From positions 1 through 64,000 of the forward strand of contig JAIELX010000033.1 in the NCBI GenBank assembly GCA_019752635.1: DNA of 64,000 bases. Direction: 5' to 3'. Positions 15,584 to 25,661 of the stretch are shown here, piece by piece (the stretch's first letter is position 1; each line of letters starts with the position of its first letter). Source of the stretch: Candidatus Obscuribacterales bacterium (lineage in GTDB: Bacteria; Cyanobacteriota; Vampirovibrionia; Obscuribacterales; Obscuribacteraceae). Under the pieces are notes generated by a model. The model had not been told where the DNA came from and searched no databases. It was given only the letters and a program-made list of their open reading frames with translations. Position numbers and translations under genes: made by a program.

Positions 15584-18052
15584 ATGCATTCTTATCAGCA
15601 ATCATTGTTTGACGCGTTTGAAAAGCTGCGCACCGGTGACTATTCCACGGCCAATTCGCAGGCAAGACAATTCCTGACGGTGCTCCAAACCGATCTTACC
15701 GTGCAGAAGATAAGAGATCAGCACGAGATGCGGCAGTTGTTTGAAGCTGACTTCTTGAGCGTGCTCACGACTGATGAATTGGACGCTTGGTCAGTCATCA
15801 CGCATTGTGAACAGAAAAACGGTGACGGTGCCGCAGCGGAACAGGGAGCATTGACACAACTTCGCTTAATAGACGAATTCTATGGCTTTGAATCGCCTTC
15901 CTACCTGTGTCCGGAAGTAAGAACGCCTCAGCATCATCAGTTGGCAAAATTTTTCGGATTAGCCGGCAACGTGATGGCGACTATCTTAGCCAACAGAAAC
16001 GAAGATGAAAAAGCCCGCCGATGGCTAAATGCCACCAAAGCCACAGCACCAGATCAAGAGTCCGCAGATCAAGTCTGGCTGAGCTGGGTTTCCGGTGCCA
16101 ATGCCCCCTCAGTTCCGCGAACGGATTGGGCTGATTGGACTCGCGTAAGCGCTATCATCGATGGAAAGGCAACTGTAACGCAGCTGTACAAGTCACTTTC
16201 GAAACACATCTCGCCGGTTCACCACAAATGGCTTCTGACAGTAATGTTTGAAACTATCCCGACGACCGGCTTGACGCCAGCAAAATCTACTCGATGGAAG
16301 ATGTGGGGAGTGCGTCAAGCAATATGGTCCAGGCTCGCGTGCGAGAACGCAGGAATGCTGGCGCTGGAGTCACAGCAACACAGCTGTAGGCGCATGTATT
16401 TTTACGTGAACAATCCGGACATGGCAGAAACAATCGTCCAGGAAGTTCTGCAGTCCGCAAATTTGCCGGCCGACTATACTGTCGAGGATGACCTTGGCTG
16501 GAACACTTACACCAATCACGGCGGCAGCCTTGTTCTAATCGATCGTCCGGATGAAACCGAAATACCGAAAGCAAACACGGACCGTGATACCATCCTGCGC
16601 CGAACGTGGTTGCTGTCTACGTCCCGAATTCATGACGCCTGGGAACGATTCTATTCGTTGCTGTCTATTCTCAATCGAGTTCAACCGGAGAGTGAGCCTT
16701 TGCGAGAGTACTGCGTAAATCAATTATTCGACCTCGTTAAACAGTTGGGCGAGAAGCGCTTACTTGGCTGGGCACACATGGTTAAGCTGTTGCCGGTCGT
16801 AGACAAACAATCAGCCATTCATGCTTTTGGCGAATTGTGGAGTTATCGCCCCTTCGAAAAGAATGATTTCCCGTTGTTATGTAGTGCTGCAGAAGAGCTG
16901 GCTATAGCAGATCCGAGTCTTGCAGCAAAGCTCCTGGATGAAATGGGAGACTACGAGCTGGTGCCGAAAGCCAGAGCAAGAATAGCAAAGGAAATGACGC
17001 TAGCCACTCACGATAAGCAGATCATTCTAGACGAGCTAAATGCTCGACTGCGAGTCTGTTCGCCTACACAGCGCGTAGAGCTAGTGATTGACATGCTCAA
17101 CTCCACTCAACGCTTGCCTGCCAATGTTGTAAAAAACTTGTTGATAGAGTCTCTCGCTGCGGCACGCCTCATTGATTCGCGAATGCACCGTCTCGATGCG
17201 CTGAGGAAGCTTGCGAATGAGGCTGCAAGGTCTGCTCCGGATTTGATTCCGGAGATTTGCGAAGAAGCAACACAGACATGCATCGCTTTAGAACTTACAG
17301 AAAACACCGACTGGATGGACCCTGGCGGAGCGAAGTTGGCTGCCAGCGGCTATGCCTCGACCGCCCGTATAGCTGCTACGTGCAATCGAACACAGGCTGT
17401 TACATTATTGGTCCAAGCGATGAAAGTTGCATCGGGAAGCTGGGAGAACGTTACTGAGATTGCCTCAGTTATAGCAGAGTGTGGACTTCGCGATGAACCG
17501 CAACTACAGACGGCGTTTGCCAAGCTAATAGTCTCTTGTGAGATCGAAAAGGCATTGCCTGAATACCGAGTTGCTCTGTGCTGCCGACTTTGCACGGCAT
17601 TGAGCAATGATCCTGCCTTTGGTGGTCCGGCAATGCTTGAACTGGCCGAGGACAGTGTATCCAAGTGTTCATCAGCATACCTGCGATCCATCGCCGCTGC
17701 GCAGTTGTCATCCACGCGGAGGCTCCTTCAGATGGATTACCGAAGCAGTTATTCCGCAATGCTAACTTCATTCGATCAAATTGCCGCGCCGAGAACACGA
17801 GCGGAAGCTTTGCTAGAATCCGCAGAATGTTTCCAGAACGTTGACGCGGCTCTGGTTCAACAAATTTTCGACAATTTCAAGAACTTGGTCTCCGGTGATG
17901 CTAGCTCTGTCGGCGACTTGTTGTTGAAGGGAAACAGCAAGTTACCACGACTGATGTCGGCAGCTCTCATTCTGGACCAGTTGGAAATGCGCTCCGATGA
18001 GAAAGTCGGCTCGGACTTGGTTCAATGGATAAATCGATTCGACACCGCATAA
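15584..18052 (+). CDS. Large alpha-helical (HEAT/ARM-like) protein of unknown function
   Basis: About 822 residues, without a signal peptide. The ATG at 15584 is preferred because GGGG lies nine bases upstream; an ATG at 15575 sits too close to it. The sequence is almost entirely helical, with many repeated pairs of amphipathic helices in the second half (AQRVELVIDMLNSTQRLPAN, SLAAKLLDEMGDYELVPKAR, RTRAEALLESAECFQNVDAA). This suggests an alpha-solenoid. No catalytic motif is recognised. It probably acts as a cytoplasmic scaffold. Family not recognised. Confidence 0.75.
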   Translation: MHSYQQSLFDAFEKLRTGDYSTANSQARQFLTVLQTDLTVQKIRDQHEMRQLFEADFLSVLTTDELDAWSVITHCEQKNGDGAAAEQGALTQLRLIDEFYGFESPSYLCPEVRTPQHHQLAKFFGLAGNVMATILANRNEDEKARRWLNATKATAPDQESADQVWLSWVSGANAPSVPRTDWADWTRVSAIIDGKATVTQLYKSLSKHISPVHHKWLLTVMFETIPTTGLTPAKSTRWKMWGVRQAIWSRLACENAGMLALESQQHSCRRMYFYVNNPDMAETIVQEVLQSANLPADYTVEDDLGWNTYTNHGGSLVLIDRPDETEIPKANTDRDTILRRTWLLSTSRIHDAWERFYSLLSILNRVQPESEPLREYCVNQLFDLVKQLGEKRLLGWAHMVKLLPVVDKQSAIHAFGELWSYRPFEKNDFPLLCSAAEELAIADPSLAAKLLDEMGDYELVPKARARIAKEMTLATHDKQIILDELNARLRVCSPTQRVELVIDMLNSTQRLPANVVKNLLIESLAAARLIDSRMHRLDALRKLANEAARSAPDLIPEICEEATQTCIALELTENTDWMDPGGAKLAASGYASTARIAATCNRTQAVTLLVQAMKVASGSWENVTEIASVIAECGLRDEPQLQTAFAKLIVSCEIEKALPEYRVALCCRLCTALSNDPAFGGPAMLELAEDSVSKCSSAYLRSIAAAQLSSTRRLLQMDYRSSYSAMLTSFDQIAAPRTRAEALLESAECFQNVDAALVQQIFDNFKNLVSGDASSVGDLLLKGNSKLPRLMSAALILDQLEMRSDEKVGSDLVQWINRFDTA

Positions 18053-18197
18053 TCAGCGGGCAGTCAAAACTCACTTTGGACGAAGGACGAACCTAACGCT
18101 CCATCGTTACAGACTCGTGGCGAACTCTTGTTTCACGATTTCGTTATATGCCTTTGTTTATAATCACACCAGCGAAGAAGCTGGGGTTAAGCACCAA

Positions 18198-18566
18198 ATG
18201 AATTCATCGATCAATTCCCTACGGACTGCGCTGCGATGCGAAAGCGAAGTCCTTCGGGGAATCATACTTCTCGCGATTCTGTTGATCATTTCCTGTCCGC
18301 TTCCGATTTTCGGTAAGGCAGTGGAGATTATGATGAACTGGGGCGGGATGCAGTGTCCGGAGCTAATAATCTCGACAACTTCAATCTTCCACTACGTAAG
18401 CTTCGCCGTGCTGCTTCAGCTGCTTTTCGGACTAGTACTTATTCCCGTTGCAACAGGCTGCTTGAAGATGCTCAAACCGCTGTCTCTGGGATGCAGACTG
18501 ACAACGGTGTGTTTCTTTTCCGCCGCAAGCATATTCGCAATTGCCTTGCTGCTAGGTACTATCTAG
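18198..18566 (+). CDS. Small polytopic membrane protein
   Basis: 122 residues from the ATG at 18198; a longer frame could begin at GTG 18117. Three hydrophobic stretches are clear: GIILLAILLIISCPLP, YVSFAVLLQLLFGLVLIPVA and VCFFSAASIFAIALLLG. No family recognised. It is convergent with the kinase gene that follows. Confidence 0.6.
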   Translation: MNSSINSLRTALRCESEVLRGIILLAILLIISCPLPIFGKAVEIMMNWGGMQCPELIISTTSIFHYVSFAVLLQLLFGLVLIPVATGCLKMLKPLSLGCRLTTVCFFSAASIFAIALLLGTI

Positions 18567-18697
18567 TAATCACCATTTGAAGCCCTTGCGACAATGAATT
18601 CATCGCTAAGTGCCGGTTGCTGTTTGAGGAACGCCATGTGCTTGTGAGCAGTGGACCGCTCCCCCATAGAGCGCTTTCAATGTGCTGTCCTTCGCTG

Positions 18698-20701
18698 TCA
18701 TTCTTCAATACCATCGTTGGTCGATTCGCTCTTCCTGGCAGAGGCCGCGCGATAGGCATCAAATATTTGTCGGAATTTTCTGTATAGTCTTAATTCTTCG
18801 CCATCGGTAGGAACAACGGGAAAAGCTTGTTCAAAACTTCGGTCGATAGACTTGGAGAACTGTTTCTTGTCCATAAACAACTTCTCGCGCATTAGATACG
18901 CCACACCGTCCGCCATAATCTCACAGCCGACGAGGGCATCTTTACCGGTCTTAGGATTTGCGAAAGTGTTGAATTCGAGAAGAAACTTTCGCACCCGTCG
19001 ATCGCAAAAGTCGCCCTTCGATGAGGTACCCTCGATCCGACGAGCTAGACCAGCGGGACGCCCTACGATCGATAGCGCCTGCTGAAATGAAAGGCGCCCC
19101 CTCAAATAGTCGTCGTTTTCACACCAGAACAGGCAGGCGGTGAGCAGTTGGAGTAGCCGATCTTCCAGCCTGATTGCCGCCGGCTGCTCTCGAGTAATCC
19201 TTAGTCCGATTTGCAGATAATTCTTTGCCATAAGCAATTGTTTTTTTTGTTCAATTTTGTCTTTAGACTGCAGCGCCACACACATGCGTCCACGAGCAAG
19301 CGTGGACCAGCAGCAGACTTGCCGAGTGAAAGATGCGGGTTCTACTCCCGGTACGTTAATCGCGGCTTTCTCCCACTTTTCCGAAAGGTCAATCGTATCA
19401 ATATTGATCAGCCTTGCTTCACTTTGCACCGTTCCTCTACTAGCTCGAACATCCGAATCATCGTCCGGAGTCTCTCGATAGAGTGACGCAAGAATTCGCA
19501 TATCATGCGAAATTCTCTCGCTAAGTCCATTGCGCTCGTCAATGTTTTTGGTTTGCGTTAGCCTCTGCAACATTCGATTAATGTTCGACTCAATCGATTT
19601 GATCTGCTCCTGGCGGTCCACGTTGCTTTGGCGTTGAGCTCCGGACTGAACAACAGTGTTTGACTTGCTTTCATTCCACACCTTTGAATTACCGGCAGCA
19701 TTGTGTCTGATCAATACGCAAATCAAGCCTACCACGAGCGCACCTGCAGCACAGGTGCCAATAGCTTGCCCCCTGCGAGTTTTATTTGTCGCACTGGACT
19801 GGCGACTAGGCGCAATCTCCGAGCCTCTTCCTTCTTTCAGCAGTTCGAGATCCTGAACAAGATCGGCAAATGACTGGTATCGCTGATCCGGCTCCTTGGC
19901 CATACACCGATCAAGAAAAGCCTGAAATCCATTTGGTACCGTCAACGGTGGCAAGAGCTTAGCGAGAGGTTCAGCATCTAAGGAGGTATGTGCACTCATG
20001 AGCTGCACCGGATTTTCTCCCGAGAATGGTGGTCTTCCGGTGGCGGCTTCGTAGATCAAGCATCCTACCGAATAAATGTCGGACCGAGAATCTTGAGTTT
20101 TTCCGATGCAAGCCTCAGGACTCATGTATAGGAGAGTACCGACTACTTCACCCGTCTGTGTGAGATGCTGAGTATTGCGCGATTGCGAACTTTTTAATCG
20201 CGCCAAGCCAAAGTCTACTACTTTGCTCACTAGCTCCCCCTCGGGGTTGGATAGCAACATGATATTGCTTGGCTTCAAATCTCGATGAACGACTTCCAGC
20301 CTTTCGGCCTCGCGCAGCGCAGCGCAGATTTGCGCCCCGATCGCTATGCATGTCGCTATGGGCAAGCGACCGTCGGCATCGATTACTTCGCGCAAAGTTC
20401 GCCCATCAAGGAACTCCATGGCAATGTACCGAAAGTGATCCTTTGCGACGCCCAACCGGAAACATCTCAGTATGTTCGGATGCGTCATTGTTGACAGGAC
20501 CTTGCCTTCACGCAAGAACCGAGCAACGCCTTCCTTGCTCACCGCCAGCGTTGTGTGCAGCACTTTCAGGGCAATCGTGCGCTCCAAACCGATCTCCCGG
20601 GCTTGATAGACGGTGCCCATGCCACCTTCCCCGATTAGATGAAGAATCTCATATCTGTCGTCAACTATGGTTCCTGGTGCCAGATCCATTGAACAACACA
20701 C
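18698..20701 (-). CDS. Membrane-anchored Ser/Thr protein kinase (PknB type)
   Basis: 667 residues from GTG 20701; an ATG at 20689 gives MDLAPG and is equally likely. Kinase domain at about residues 17-285: Gly loop GEGGMGTVY, ATP-binding Lys46 (IALKV), HPNIL, catalytic HRDLKPSN (139-146), DFG (163-165), GTLLYMSPEA and RSDIYSVGCLIYEAATGRPP. A single membrane helix lies near residues 312-332 (CAAGALVVGLICVLI). The remaining 330 residues would be outside the cytoplasm. They are helical with several Cys and may be a sensor or TPR-like domain. All catalytic residues are present, so an active kinase is expected. Targets are unknown. Confidence 0.93.
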   Translation of the reverse strand: MCCSMDLAPGTIVDDRYEILHLIGEGGMGTVYQAREIGLERTIALKVLHTTLAVSKEGVARFLREGKVLSTMTHPNILRCFRLGVAKDHFRYIAMEFLDGRTLREVIDADGRLPIATCIAIGAQICAALREAERLEVVHRDLKPSNIMLLSNPEGELVSKVVDFGLARLKSSQSRNTQHLTQTGEVVGTLLYMSPEACIGKTQDSRSDIYSVGCLIYEAATGRPPFSGENPVQLMSAHTSLDAEPLAKLLPPLTVPNGFQAFLDRCMAKEPDQRYQSFADLVQDLELLKEGRGSEIAPSRQSSATNKTRRGQAIGTCAAGALVVGLICVLIRHNAAGNSKVWNESKSNTVVQSGAQRQSNVDRQEQIKSIESNINRMLQRLTQTKNIDERNGLSERISHDMRILASLYRETPDDDSDVRASRGTVQSEARLINIDTIDLSEKWEKAAINVPGVEPASFTRQVCCWSTLARGRMCVALQSKDKIEQKKQLLMAKNYLQIGLRITREQPAAIRLEDRLLQLLTACLFWCENDDYLRGRLSFQQALSIVGRPAGLARRIEGTSSKGDFCDRRVRKFLLEFNTFANPKTGKDALVGCEIMADGVAYLMREKLFMDKKQFSKSIDRSFEQAFPVVPTDGEELRLYRKFRQIFDAYRAASARKSESTNDGIEE

Positions 20702-21018
20702 TCGACAGTTGGCCGGGTCACAGCTCCTTTTATTCCACGGTTACATACAGTTGACGCGTTTCGCTCTTGGCCACAGCTCTTCATGACCGTGATACGATCA
20801 GTGCCGCTCTGGATCTTACGCACCGCATCACCGGGATTCCGGACCGCATCCTCGGTTGAGAGCATCATCAGCAGGAGTGGGACGAAGACCGGAAATGGTC
20901 CAGAGCAATAGTCCACGGAGCTATCAGTGCCCGGGACCTGGATCGCCGGGTTCGAATCGAGTCCGGTCCGCAACCACTCCCCGTCTGACGCCATCCCACT
21001 CGAACCGGAAGAACTACA
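20702..21018. other. Intergenic region between divergent kinase and N-acetyltransferase genes
   Basis: About 315 bases that should hold both promoters. A 'cgggttcgaatcgagtccgg' stretch near 20948 looks like a tRNA T-arm by eye, but the flanks do not form the stem. A minus-strand open frame covers much of the region without protein-like composition. Confidence 0.5.
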
Positions 21019-21876
21019 ATGTCTGAATTGCCGTCTGAACTAGTAGAACGCATTCTCACAAAGCTCGGTTTATCGAAAGCACCGGAGTTAACGCTCGTGG
21101 GGCTTCAATCCATTTACTCGGCATGGTGTCACAGCGTGCCGTTCGATAATTTGCGCAAGATGATTCATGTCCGGAGCGGAGACACAGGACCACTGCCTGG
21201 AGATGAGCCAGTTGATTTCTTCGAGTTTTGGCTGAGGCATGGCACAGGTGGGACCTGCTGGGCGGGAAACGGCTCTCTATGCGCGCTACTCTCCTCTCTC
21301 AACTTTCAGGCTGCACGCGGATTGGCAACAATGATGGTTGCCCCGAACCTGCCTCCAAATCACGGTACGGTCGTAGTCTCCCTCGACGATACCAGCTACA
21401 TAGTCGATGCCTCAATTCTGCATAATGTCCCTCTACCGTTGCTTGCGGATGGCAAGTCAGCCGCCAGTGCGTTCGGCGCGGAGCTGCATCAACGCGATTC
21501 TCAATGGTACATCTGGTGGCATCCGACACATTTAGATCACAAAATTGACTGTCGCATTGATCTGCTGGAAGTTCCGCGGGAAGAGTATCACGTGCGGCAC
21601 GAACAGAGCAGGGGATGGAGCCCGTTCAACTACGAACTAAGAGTTCGGAAGCTCAGGAATGGACTTGCGATGGGCGTGGCTACCGACCACATCATCGAAA
21701 TCACGACAAATGATGAGTTTAAATCCGTTGCGGTGAGTGCGAGCGAGCGAAAGAAAATACTTGTAGAACAGTTTGGTTACAGCAGCGAAATAGTTGAGCA
21801 GCTCCCCCCCGACCTCCCAACGCCACCGCCGCCGGGCTCACACAAAGCACAGGCAACGGATACCGGCGTTAGGTAG
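21019..21876 (+). CDS. Arylamine N-acetyltransferase family protein
   Basis: 285 residues, normal length for the family. It matches the NAT fold, in which acetyl-CoA acetylates arylamines or hydrazines through a Cys-His-Asp triad. Cys80 is in GTGGTCWAGN, His115 in NHGTVVV and Asp130 in YIVDAS, with the expected spacing. HSVPFDNL near residue 40 is also typical. The C-terminus is Pro-rich and contains a seven-C run (21804-21810). The gene converges with the next one, seven bases apart. The natural substrate is unknown. Confidence 0.85.
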   Translation: MSELPSELVERILTKLGLSKAPELTLVGLQSIYSAWCHSVPFDNLRKMIHVRSGDTGPLPGDEPVDFFEFWLRHGTGGTCWAGNGSLCALLSSLNFQAARGLATMMVAPNLPPNHGTVVVSLDDTSYIVDASILHNVPLPLLADGKSAASAFGAELHQRDSQWYIWWHPTHLDHKIDCRIDLLEVPREEYHVRHEQSRGWSPFNYELRVRKLRNGLAMGVATDHIIEITTNDEFKSVAVSASERKKILVEQFGYSSEIVEQLPPDLPTPPPPGSHKAQATDTGVR

Positions 21877-21883
21877 CCGATGG

Positions 21884-24800
21884 CTATTTCGCCCAGCTCT
21901 TTAATTTGCGTTCGGTGACATTTTCTTCTTTCAGCGCAGCAGCTACAGCTTCCTGAGACGCTTTGGCCAGTGCCCACTTCGCAATGGAGTTTCTTCTCCA
22001 GCCCTCATTTTCGCGAGCAATTTTGATCAATGTCGGCGCCAAGGTAGACGGAATCTGCTCCAGATCATGGAGCAACATATTGCCGATGTCCTCATGTCGA
22101 AACTCAAGGCATCTTGCTAGTGTCCGATGAGTCGATTCGTAGCTGGCATGCCTTGCCAGAGACTTGATGAACCACTGCAGTTCCTCAGATATGTAATCGC
22201 CTCCACCCGGCGGTACGAAGCGATCAAGCTCCCTATCCATGACCATTGCCAGCGCCTCTGCTCCCCGGGCGGAAGGATGCTCCCAAAGCCATGCAGCAGC
22301 AGGACCTCGATGAACCGATTGAGGAGAGACCAGCAACGCCGCCACCTCGGCACAGGCTTGATCATCCTCCCTTCCGTCAACAGCCTCCCAAACACGTGAC
22401 AGGGACAAGACTTCCCTGACCGGTGCCACCGCAGACCGATCGACATAAGCTTTCTCGGCGGACCTTCTAACTTCGAGATCGTCGTCCCACAGGTACCGCT
22501 CGATGTCACAGAGCGGCAGATAATCAAACCTTCCGACGGTTTCGCATTGAACGATGCGCCAGGCCTTCCATGACTCCGCACCGTAACACTCCAGATCAAC
22601 AGCCGTCGCATAACCATCTTGGATCAGTTGTTGTGCCTGCAGCTCATCGCCATCAACTCGAGCCAATGCTGCAAGTGCCCGGTGGTAGAGCATCGTAACC
22701 GCGTTGTCGTAATCGCGTGGATTGGGCAGCCCGAACTCAACTAATTGCTCCAATGATTTTTTATCAGCTCGCGGTGCCAGTAGTTCTATCGCGCGAAGAG
22801 CGGTCCGAAAGTGACAGTCGTCATTGCCACTGCGAAGCAAGGTCTGAATGAATGGAAACAGGTTTTTGGTCTCACCCCTGGCAATTAACGCGTCAATCAG
22901 TCTTGCAGCTAGATTGAAGCTGTACGTCTCTACCGCAAAACGGGTCAAACGGTGCATTCGCTCAGATACAATTGCACTATCGTTCGTGACAGGATCTTTC
23001 AATTTCGCTAATGCAATGGCACTCGCCGCAAGCAAGTCATCCCATGGGATTCCAGCGAGGCGAGCATCGTCGCTACTCTTACCTTGCACGAGAGTAAGAA
23101 ACTCCAGCAGCAAATTGCTAATGAGCAATGCAGCCTCGGCGGTCCTTGATTCACCGAGGATGGTGACTGCTAAGGCACGACGATGGTTGTACTTTTCTGA
23201 TACTCGCAGCCTCTCCAAAAGTGGTTTCCAGAGCCGCCAATCAAAGGTTTGTTCTGAGCGAACCATTGCAGGTAATAACAGCGCAGCCACTTCGAAGTCT
23301 CCGTTGTTAAGCCTGTCTACAAGAAACGGCTTCAAGAAACCGCCGCCATTCAAAGCAAGCCATTGGCCGAGTTCAACGGCGTCGGGTCTGTCATTAGAGT
23401 TCGCCTGTTCATAGCGTCGGTCACAAACCCAGTCAAATGCGTGCCACTGCTGCTGATGCCCTGGCACAGAGCGGGCAACCGCTTCAATTTCACGCATGGC
23501 TCTCTCGTCTGCAACATGCGTCCACGCGAGCTCGACCAAACTGTCGAAGCTCTCTGCAGCCTTTTCCCGCGCCAGTGCGCCGACTGCACTGGCTTGCTCA
23601 GCTGCTTCCGTGAAAGCAGCCTTCTCCTGCTCTTTGCGGCGCTCTGCGTCCTCCGGAACCAAATCCAGTTTCAGAAACTGATCGCGCACAGCGAGCAAAT
23701 CGGCGACTCCGGCAATTTCGCCGCGACCGACAAGTATGTCCTTAATGAGACTAACGAGATCGCGAACTATCGGAGCCGGATGGTTCTCATAACTAAGCAA
23801 GCACTGAGAGAGTCGTTCTTGTTGGTTGCAGAAGAAATATCGCCAGAGTAGGTACAACGCTGTTGGTGCTACCTTGTGTCCTTGCTCCAGGCGGCTTTGC
23901 ACCAGCTCTTCATTGTAGGACGGATTGAACCGGGTATAGAAACATTCCTTGACTTCATCCCAGTTGCGCTCCGCGTCGGGTCGAAGAAGCATGATTATCC
24001 AGTAGGCGCGCCAGAAAAATCCGCGAATCTTGTTTACAGGATCGAGATTGCCACCATTACCTGAGCCTTCGGAACGTTCACAATCATCCTCGCAGTCGAC
24101 ATCGTCGTCAAGCTCGTCCTCTTCATCTTCGAAAAGGCAATTGGCAGAGAATCCGATTCGTCCGCCTAGTTTTCGCCAATTCTTGAAAGCTGCCTTCCTT
24201 GATAATCGTTCAGTTTGTGCGCCTGCCGATAGTGCCATCGCAAAGGCGAAATCATCGAGATTCACTGCCATGACTTCGTCTATATAATAGGTATCATGGC
24301 TCCAGTAGTAGACTACGTTTGACCATCCTTCCTCTCTAAGCGGCAGTGTCAGGGTTGCATACAAACTATCGCTGTCGCCCCTGCCACCAATTTGAACGGC
24401 TCCCATAAAGATTGAGCCGAGTTCCTCGTACATGTTGCCCCACTGGTGAGCGATTAGCGATCGCCAGATGTTGCCTTCGAATTTCCGTCGAGACCTACAG
24501 ATAGAGAACTCTCCGTCCGCTACGGCAAGAGACGCAAACCGGTCGATCTCAGGCACCGATAGTGCCCAAAGGTTGGCAAGGTCAAAGGGATCGTCGACTA
24601 GTTCTGCAGGCTCGCCATTGAAAGCTTGAAAAACTTTCCGAGCGTGGCTGGTCAAATAGTTTTGAGGCTCAGCCTGCTCAAATACTTCATCGAGATCGAA
24701 AGCGCTGCTAAGCGGCCGTCCATCTGATGTGCATTCTGTTCCGTCAGCCAAGAACCAGCGTGGATTGTTTTCTTCCCAGTTTGCTTTACTGTCGTACTCA

Positions 24801-25135
24801 TAACGCCAGGTTCTGCTATCCGCGGAATAAGGCTCGGGTGACTCGGTGGCACAGCGCCAGTGAACGAAGTGGCCATGGTGCCTGCCGTTCTTCCATTCAC
24901 CTCGACTGGCGAGTGTTCCGTCCGGGTGAAATCTTTCGACAACGCCGTCAACGTTTCCCTCATTATCGAAATGAGCCTTGCAGATGATGTAACCTTCTGC
25001 TGCCCAATAAATCCAATCACCTATGGGAAAAGTCTTTTTCCCTCGCTTGCTGCTGGCACCAAGTTGCCATTCCTTTTCTTCTGCGTTCCATGAAGCATCT
25101 GCCGGCACATCTACTGGACGAATTGGTTCCTTCAC
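21884..25135 (-). CDS. Large MORN/HEAT-like repeat protein
   Basis: 1083 residues from GTG 25135, with AGGTGA just upstream. The N-terminal 110 residues contain MORN-like motifs (AHFDNEGNVDGVVERFHPDG, then ASRGEWKNGRHHGHFVHW), as in YwqK-type proteins. An acidic stretch follows near residue 345 (EDEEDELDDDVDCEDDCE). The C-terminal two thirds are helical repeats with HEAT character (LLISNLLLEFLTLVQGKS, LMDREL-like and HEDIGNMLLHDLEQIPSTLA segments). There is no signal peptide. Probably a cytoplasmic interaction scaffold; no enzymatic motif seen. Confidence 0.8.
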   Translation of the reverse strand: MKEPIRPVDVPADASWNAEEKEWQLGASSKRGKKTFPIGDWIYWAAEGYIICKAHFDNEGNVDGVVERFHPDGTLASRGEWKNGRHHGHFVHWRCATESPEPYSADSRTWRYEYDSKANWEENNPRWFLADGTECTSDGRPLSSAFDLDEVFEQAEPQNYLTSHARKVFQAFNGEPAELVDDPFDLANLWALSVPEIDRFASLAVADGEFSICRSRRKFEGNIWRSLIAHQWGNMYEELGSIFMGAVQIGGRGDSDSLYATLTLPLREEGWSNVVYYWSHDTYYIDEVMAVNLDDFAFAMALSAGAQTERLSRKAAFKNWRKLGGRIGFSANCLFEDEEDELDDDVDCEDDCERSEGSGNGGNLDPVNKIRGFFWRAYWIIMLLRPDAERNWDEVKECFYTRFNPSYNEELVQSRLEQGHKVAPTALYLLWRYFFCNQQERLSQCLLSYENHPAPIVRDLVSLIKDILVGRGEIAGVADLLAVRDQFLKLDLVPEDAERRKEQEKAAFTEAAEQASAVGALAREKAAESFDSLVELAWTHVADERAMREIEAVARSVPGHQQQWHAFDWVCDRRYEQANSNDRPDAVELGQWLALNGGGFLKPFLVDRLNNGDFEVAALLLPAMVRSEQTFDWRLWKPLLERLRVSEKYNHRRALAVTILGESRTAEAALLISNLLLEFLTLVQGKSSDDARLAGIPWDDLLAASAIALAKLKDPVTNDSAIVSERMHRLTRFAVETYSFNLAARLIDALIARGETKNLFPFIQTLLRSGNDDCHFRTALRAIELLAPRADKKSLEQLVEFGLPNPRDYDNAVTMLYHRALAALARVDGDELQAQQLIQDGYATAVDLECYGAESWKAWRIVQCETVGRFDYLPLCDIERYLWDDDLEVRRSAEKAYVDRSAVAPVREVLSLSRVWEAVDGREDDQACAEVAALLVSPQSVHRGPAAAWLWEHPSARGAEALAMVMDRELDRFVPPGGGDYISEELQWFIKSLARHASYESTHRTLARCLEFRHEDIGNMLLHDLEQIPSTLAPTLIKIARENEGWRRNSIAKWALAKASQEAVAAALKEENVTERKLKSWAK

Positions 25136-25661
25136 TTAATCACCTGCAATTGTTGAGCCGCTACGCGCAATTCTCTCAAACGCATCGACAGGACAAATTA
25201 GAAGGAGCTTCTCGTTCTTGGCAGCTATCGATCACAGTCAAGCACCTTGCTTATCGCAGGTACTCCGCTTCGACAAATGATTCCCGGAAAACCGAGTCCA
25301 CATAAAATGCAATTAGAATGCGATGTACAAAAGTTGTGTATCCAAGTTGTTTACCGTACAACAGCAAGTTAGTTCGCCATTTCTCTCCATAAACAAGAAA
25401 AGAGAACTCGTCATGTCGACGGATTCTCTTTTCTTGCGAATCGAATTTCTGCGATCGCGCTACTGAACACCAGGTTTTGCAGGTTCTGGAATGCTAGCTT
25501 GCGGTGGCTTTACTTCAATTGATCATCGTGCCTCCTGTTTCTGAGCAGGAAGACTCGCGTCGCAGGTGCCGCAGCAAATGCATGCTTACTGCCCGGACGA
25601 ATAGAGATCGCCGGACATTGGACACACAAAGAACGCTGCTCAGTTTGTTGAGATTGAGGGA
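25136..25661. other. Intergenic region with a strong hairpin
   Basis: About 525 bases between two minus-strand genes. Apart from the hairpin at 25394-25436, the notable feature is an AGGAGG four bases before an ATG (minus strand, about 25531). That ATG frame ends after three codons, and a Pro-rich stretch IEVKPPQASIPEPAKPGVQ continues in another frame. This may be the end of a broken small gene. Confidence 0.45.
25394..25436. terminator. Long perfect hairpin, probable bidirectional terminator
   Basis: caagaaaagagaa (25394-25406) and ttctcttttcttg (25424-25436) are perfect 13-base complements. The 17-base loop holds a further cgtc/gacg pairing. Each arm is purine- or pyrimidine-rich, giving a T-rich 3' arm on the plus strand. 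It lies between the 21884 gene and the GGDEF gene. A small structured RNA is the alternative. Confidence 0.55.

Noticed and set aside
20935-20980. tRNA-like T arm (gggttcgaatcgagtccgg)
   Set aside because: The bases flanking ttcgaat do not form a five-base-pair stem, and no acceptor, D or anticodon arm is found in the expected positions.
25440-25535. AGGAGG-ATG on the minus strand followed by a Pro-rich stretch in another frame
   Set aside because: The ATG frame has only three codons; the Pro-rich frame has an immediate upstream stop. At most a gene relic.
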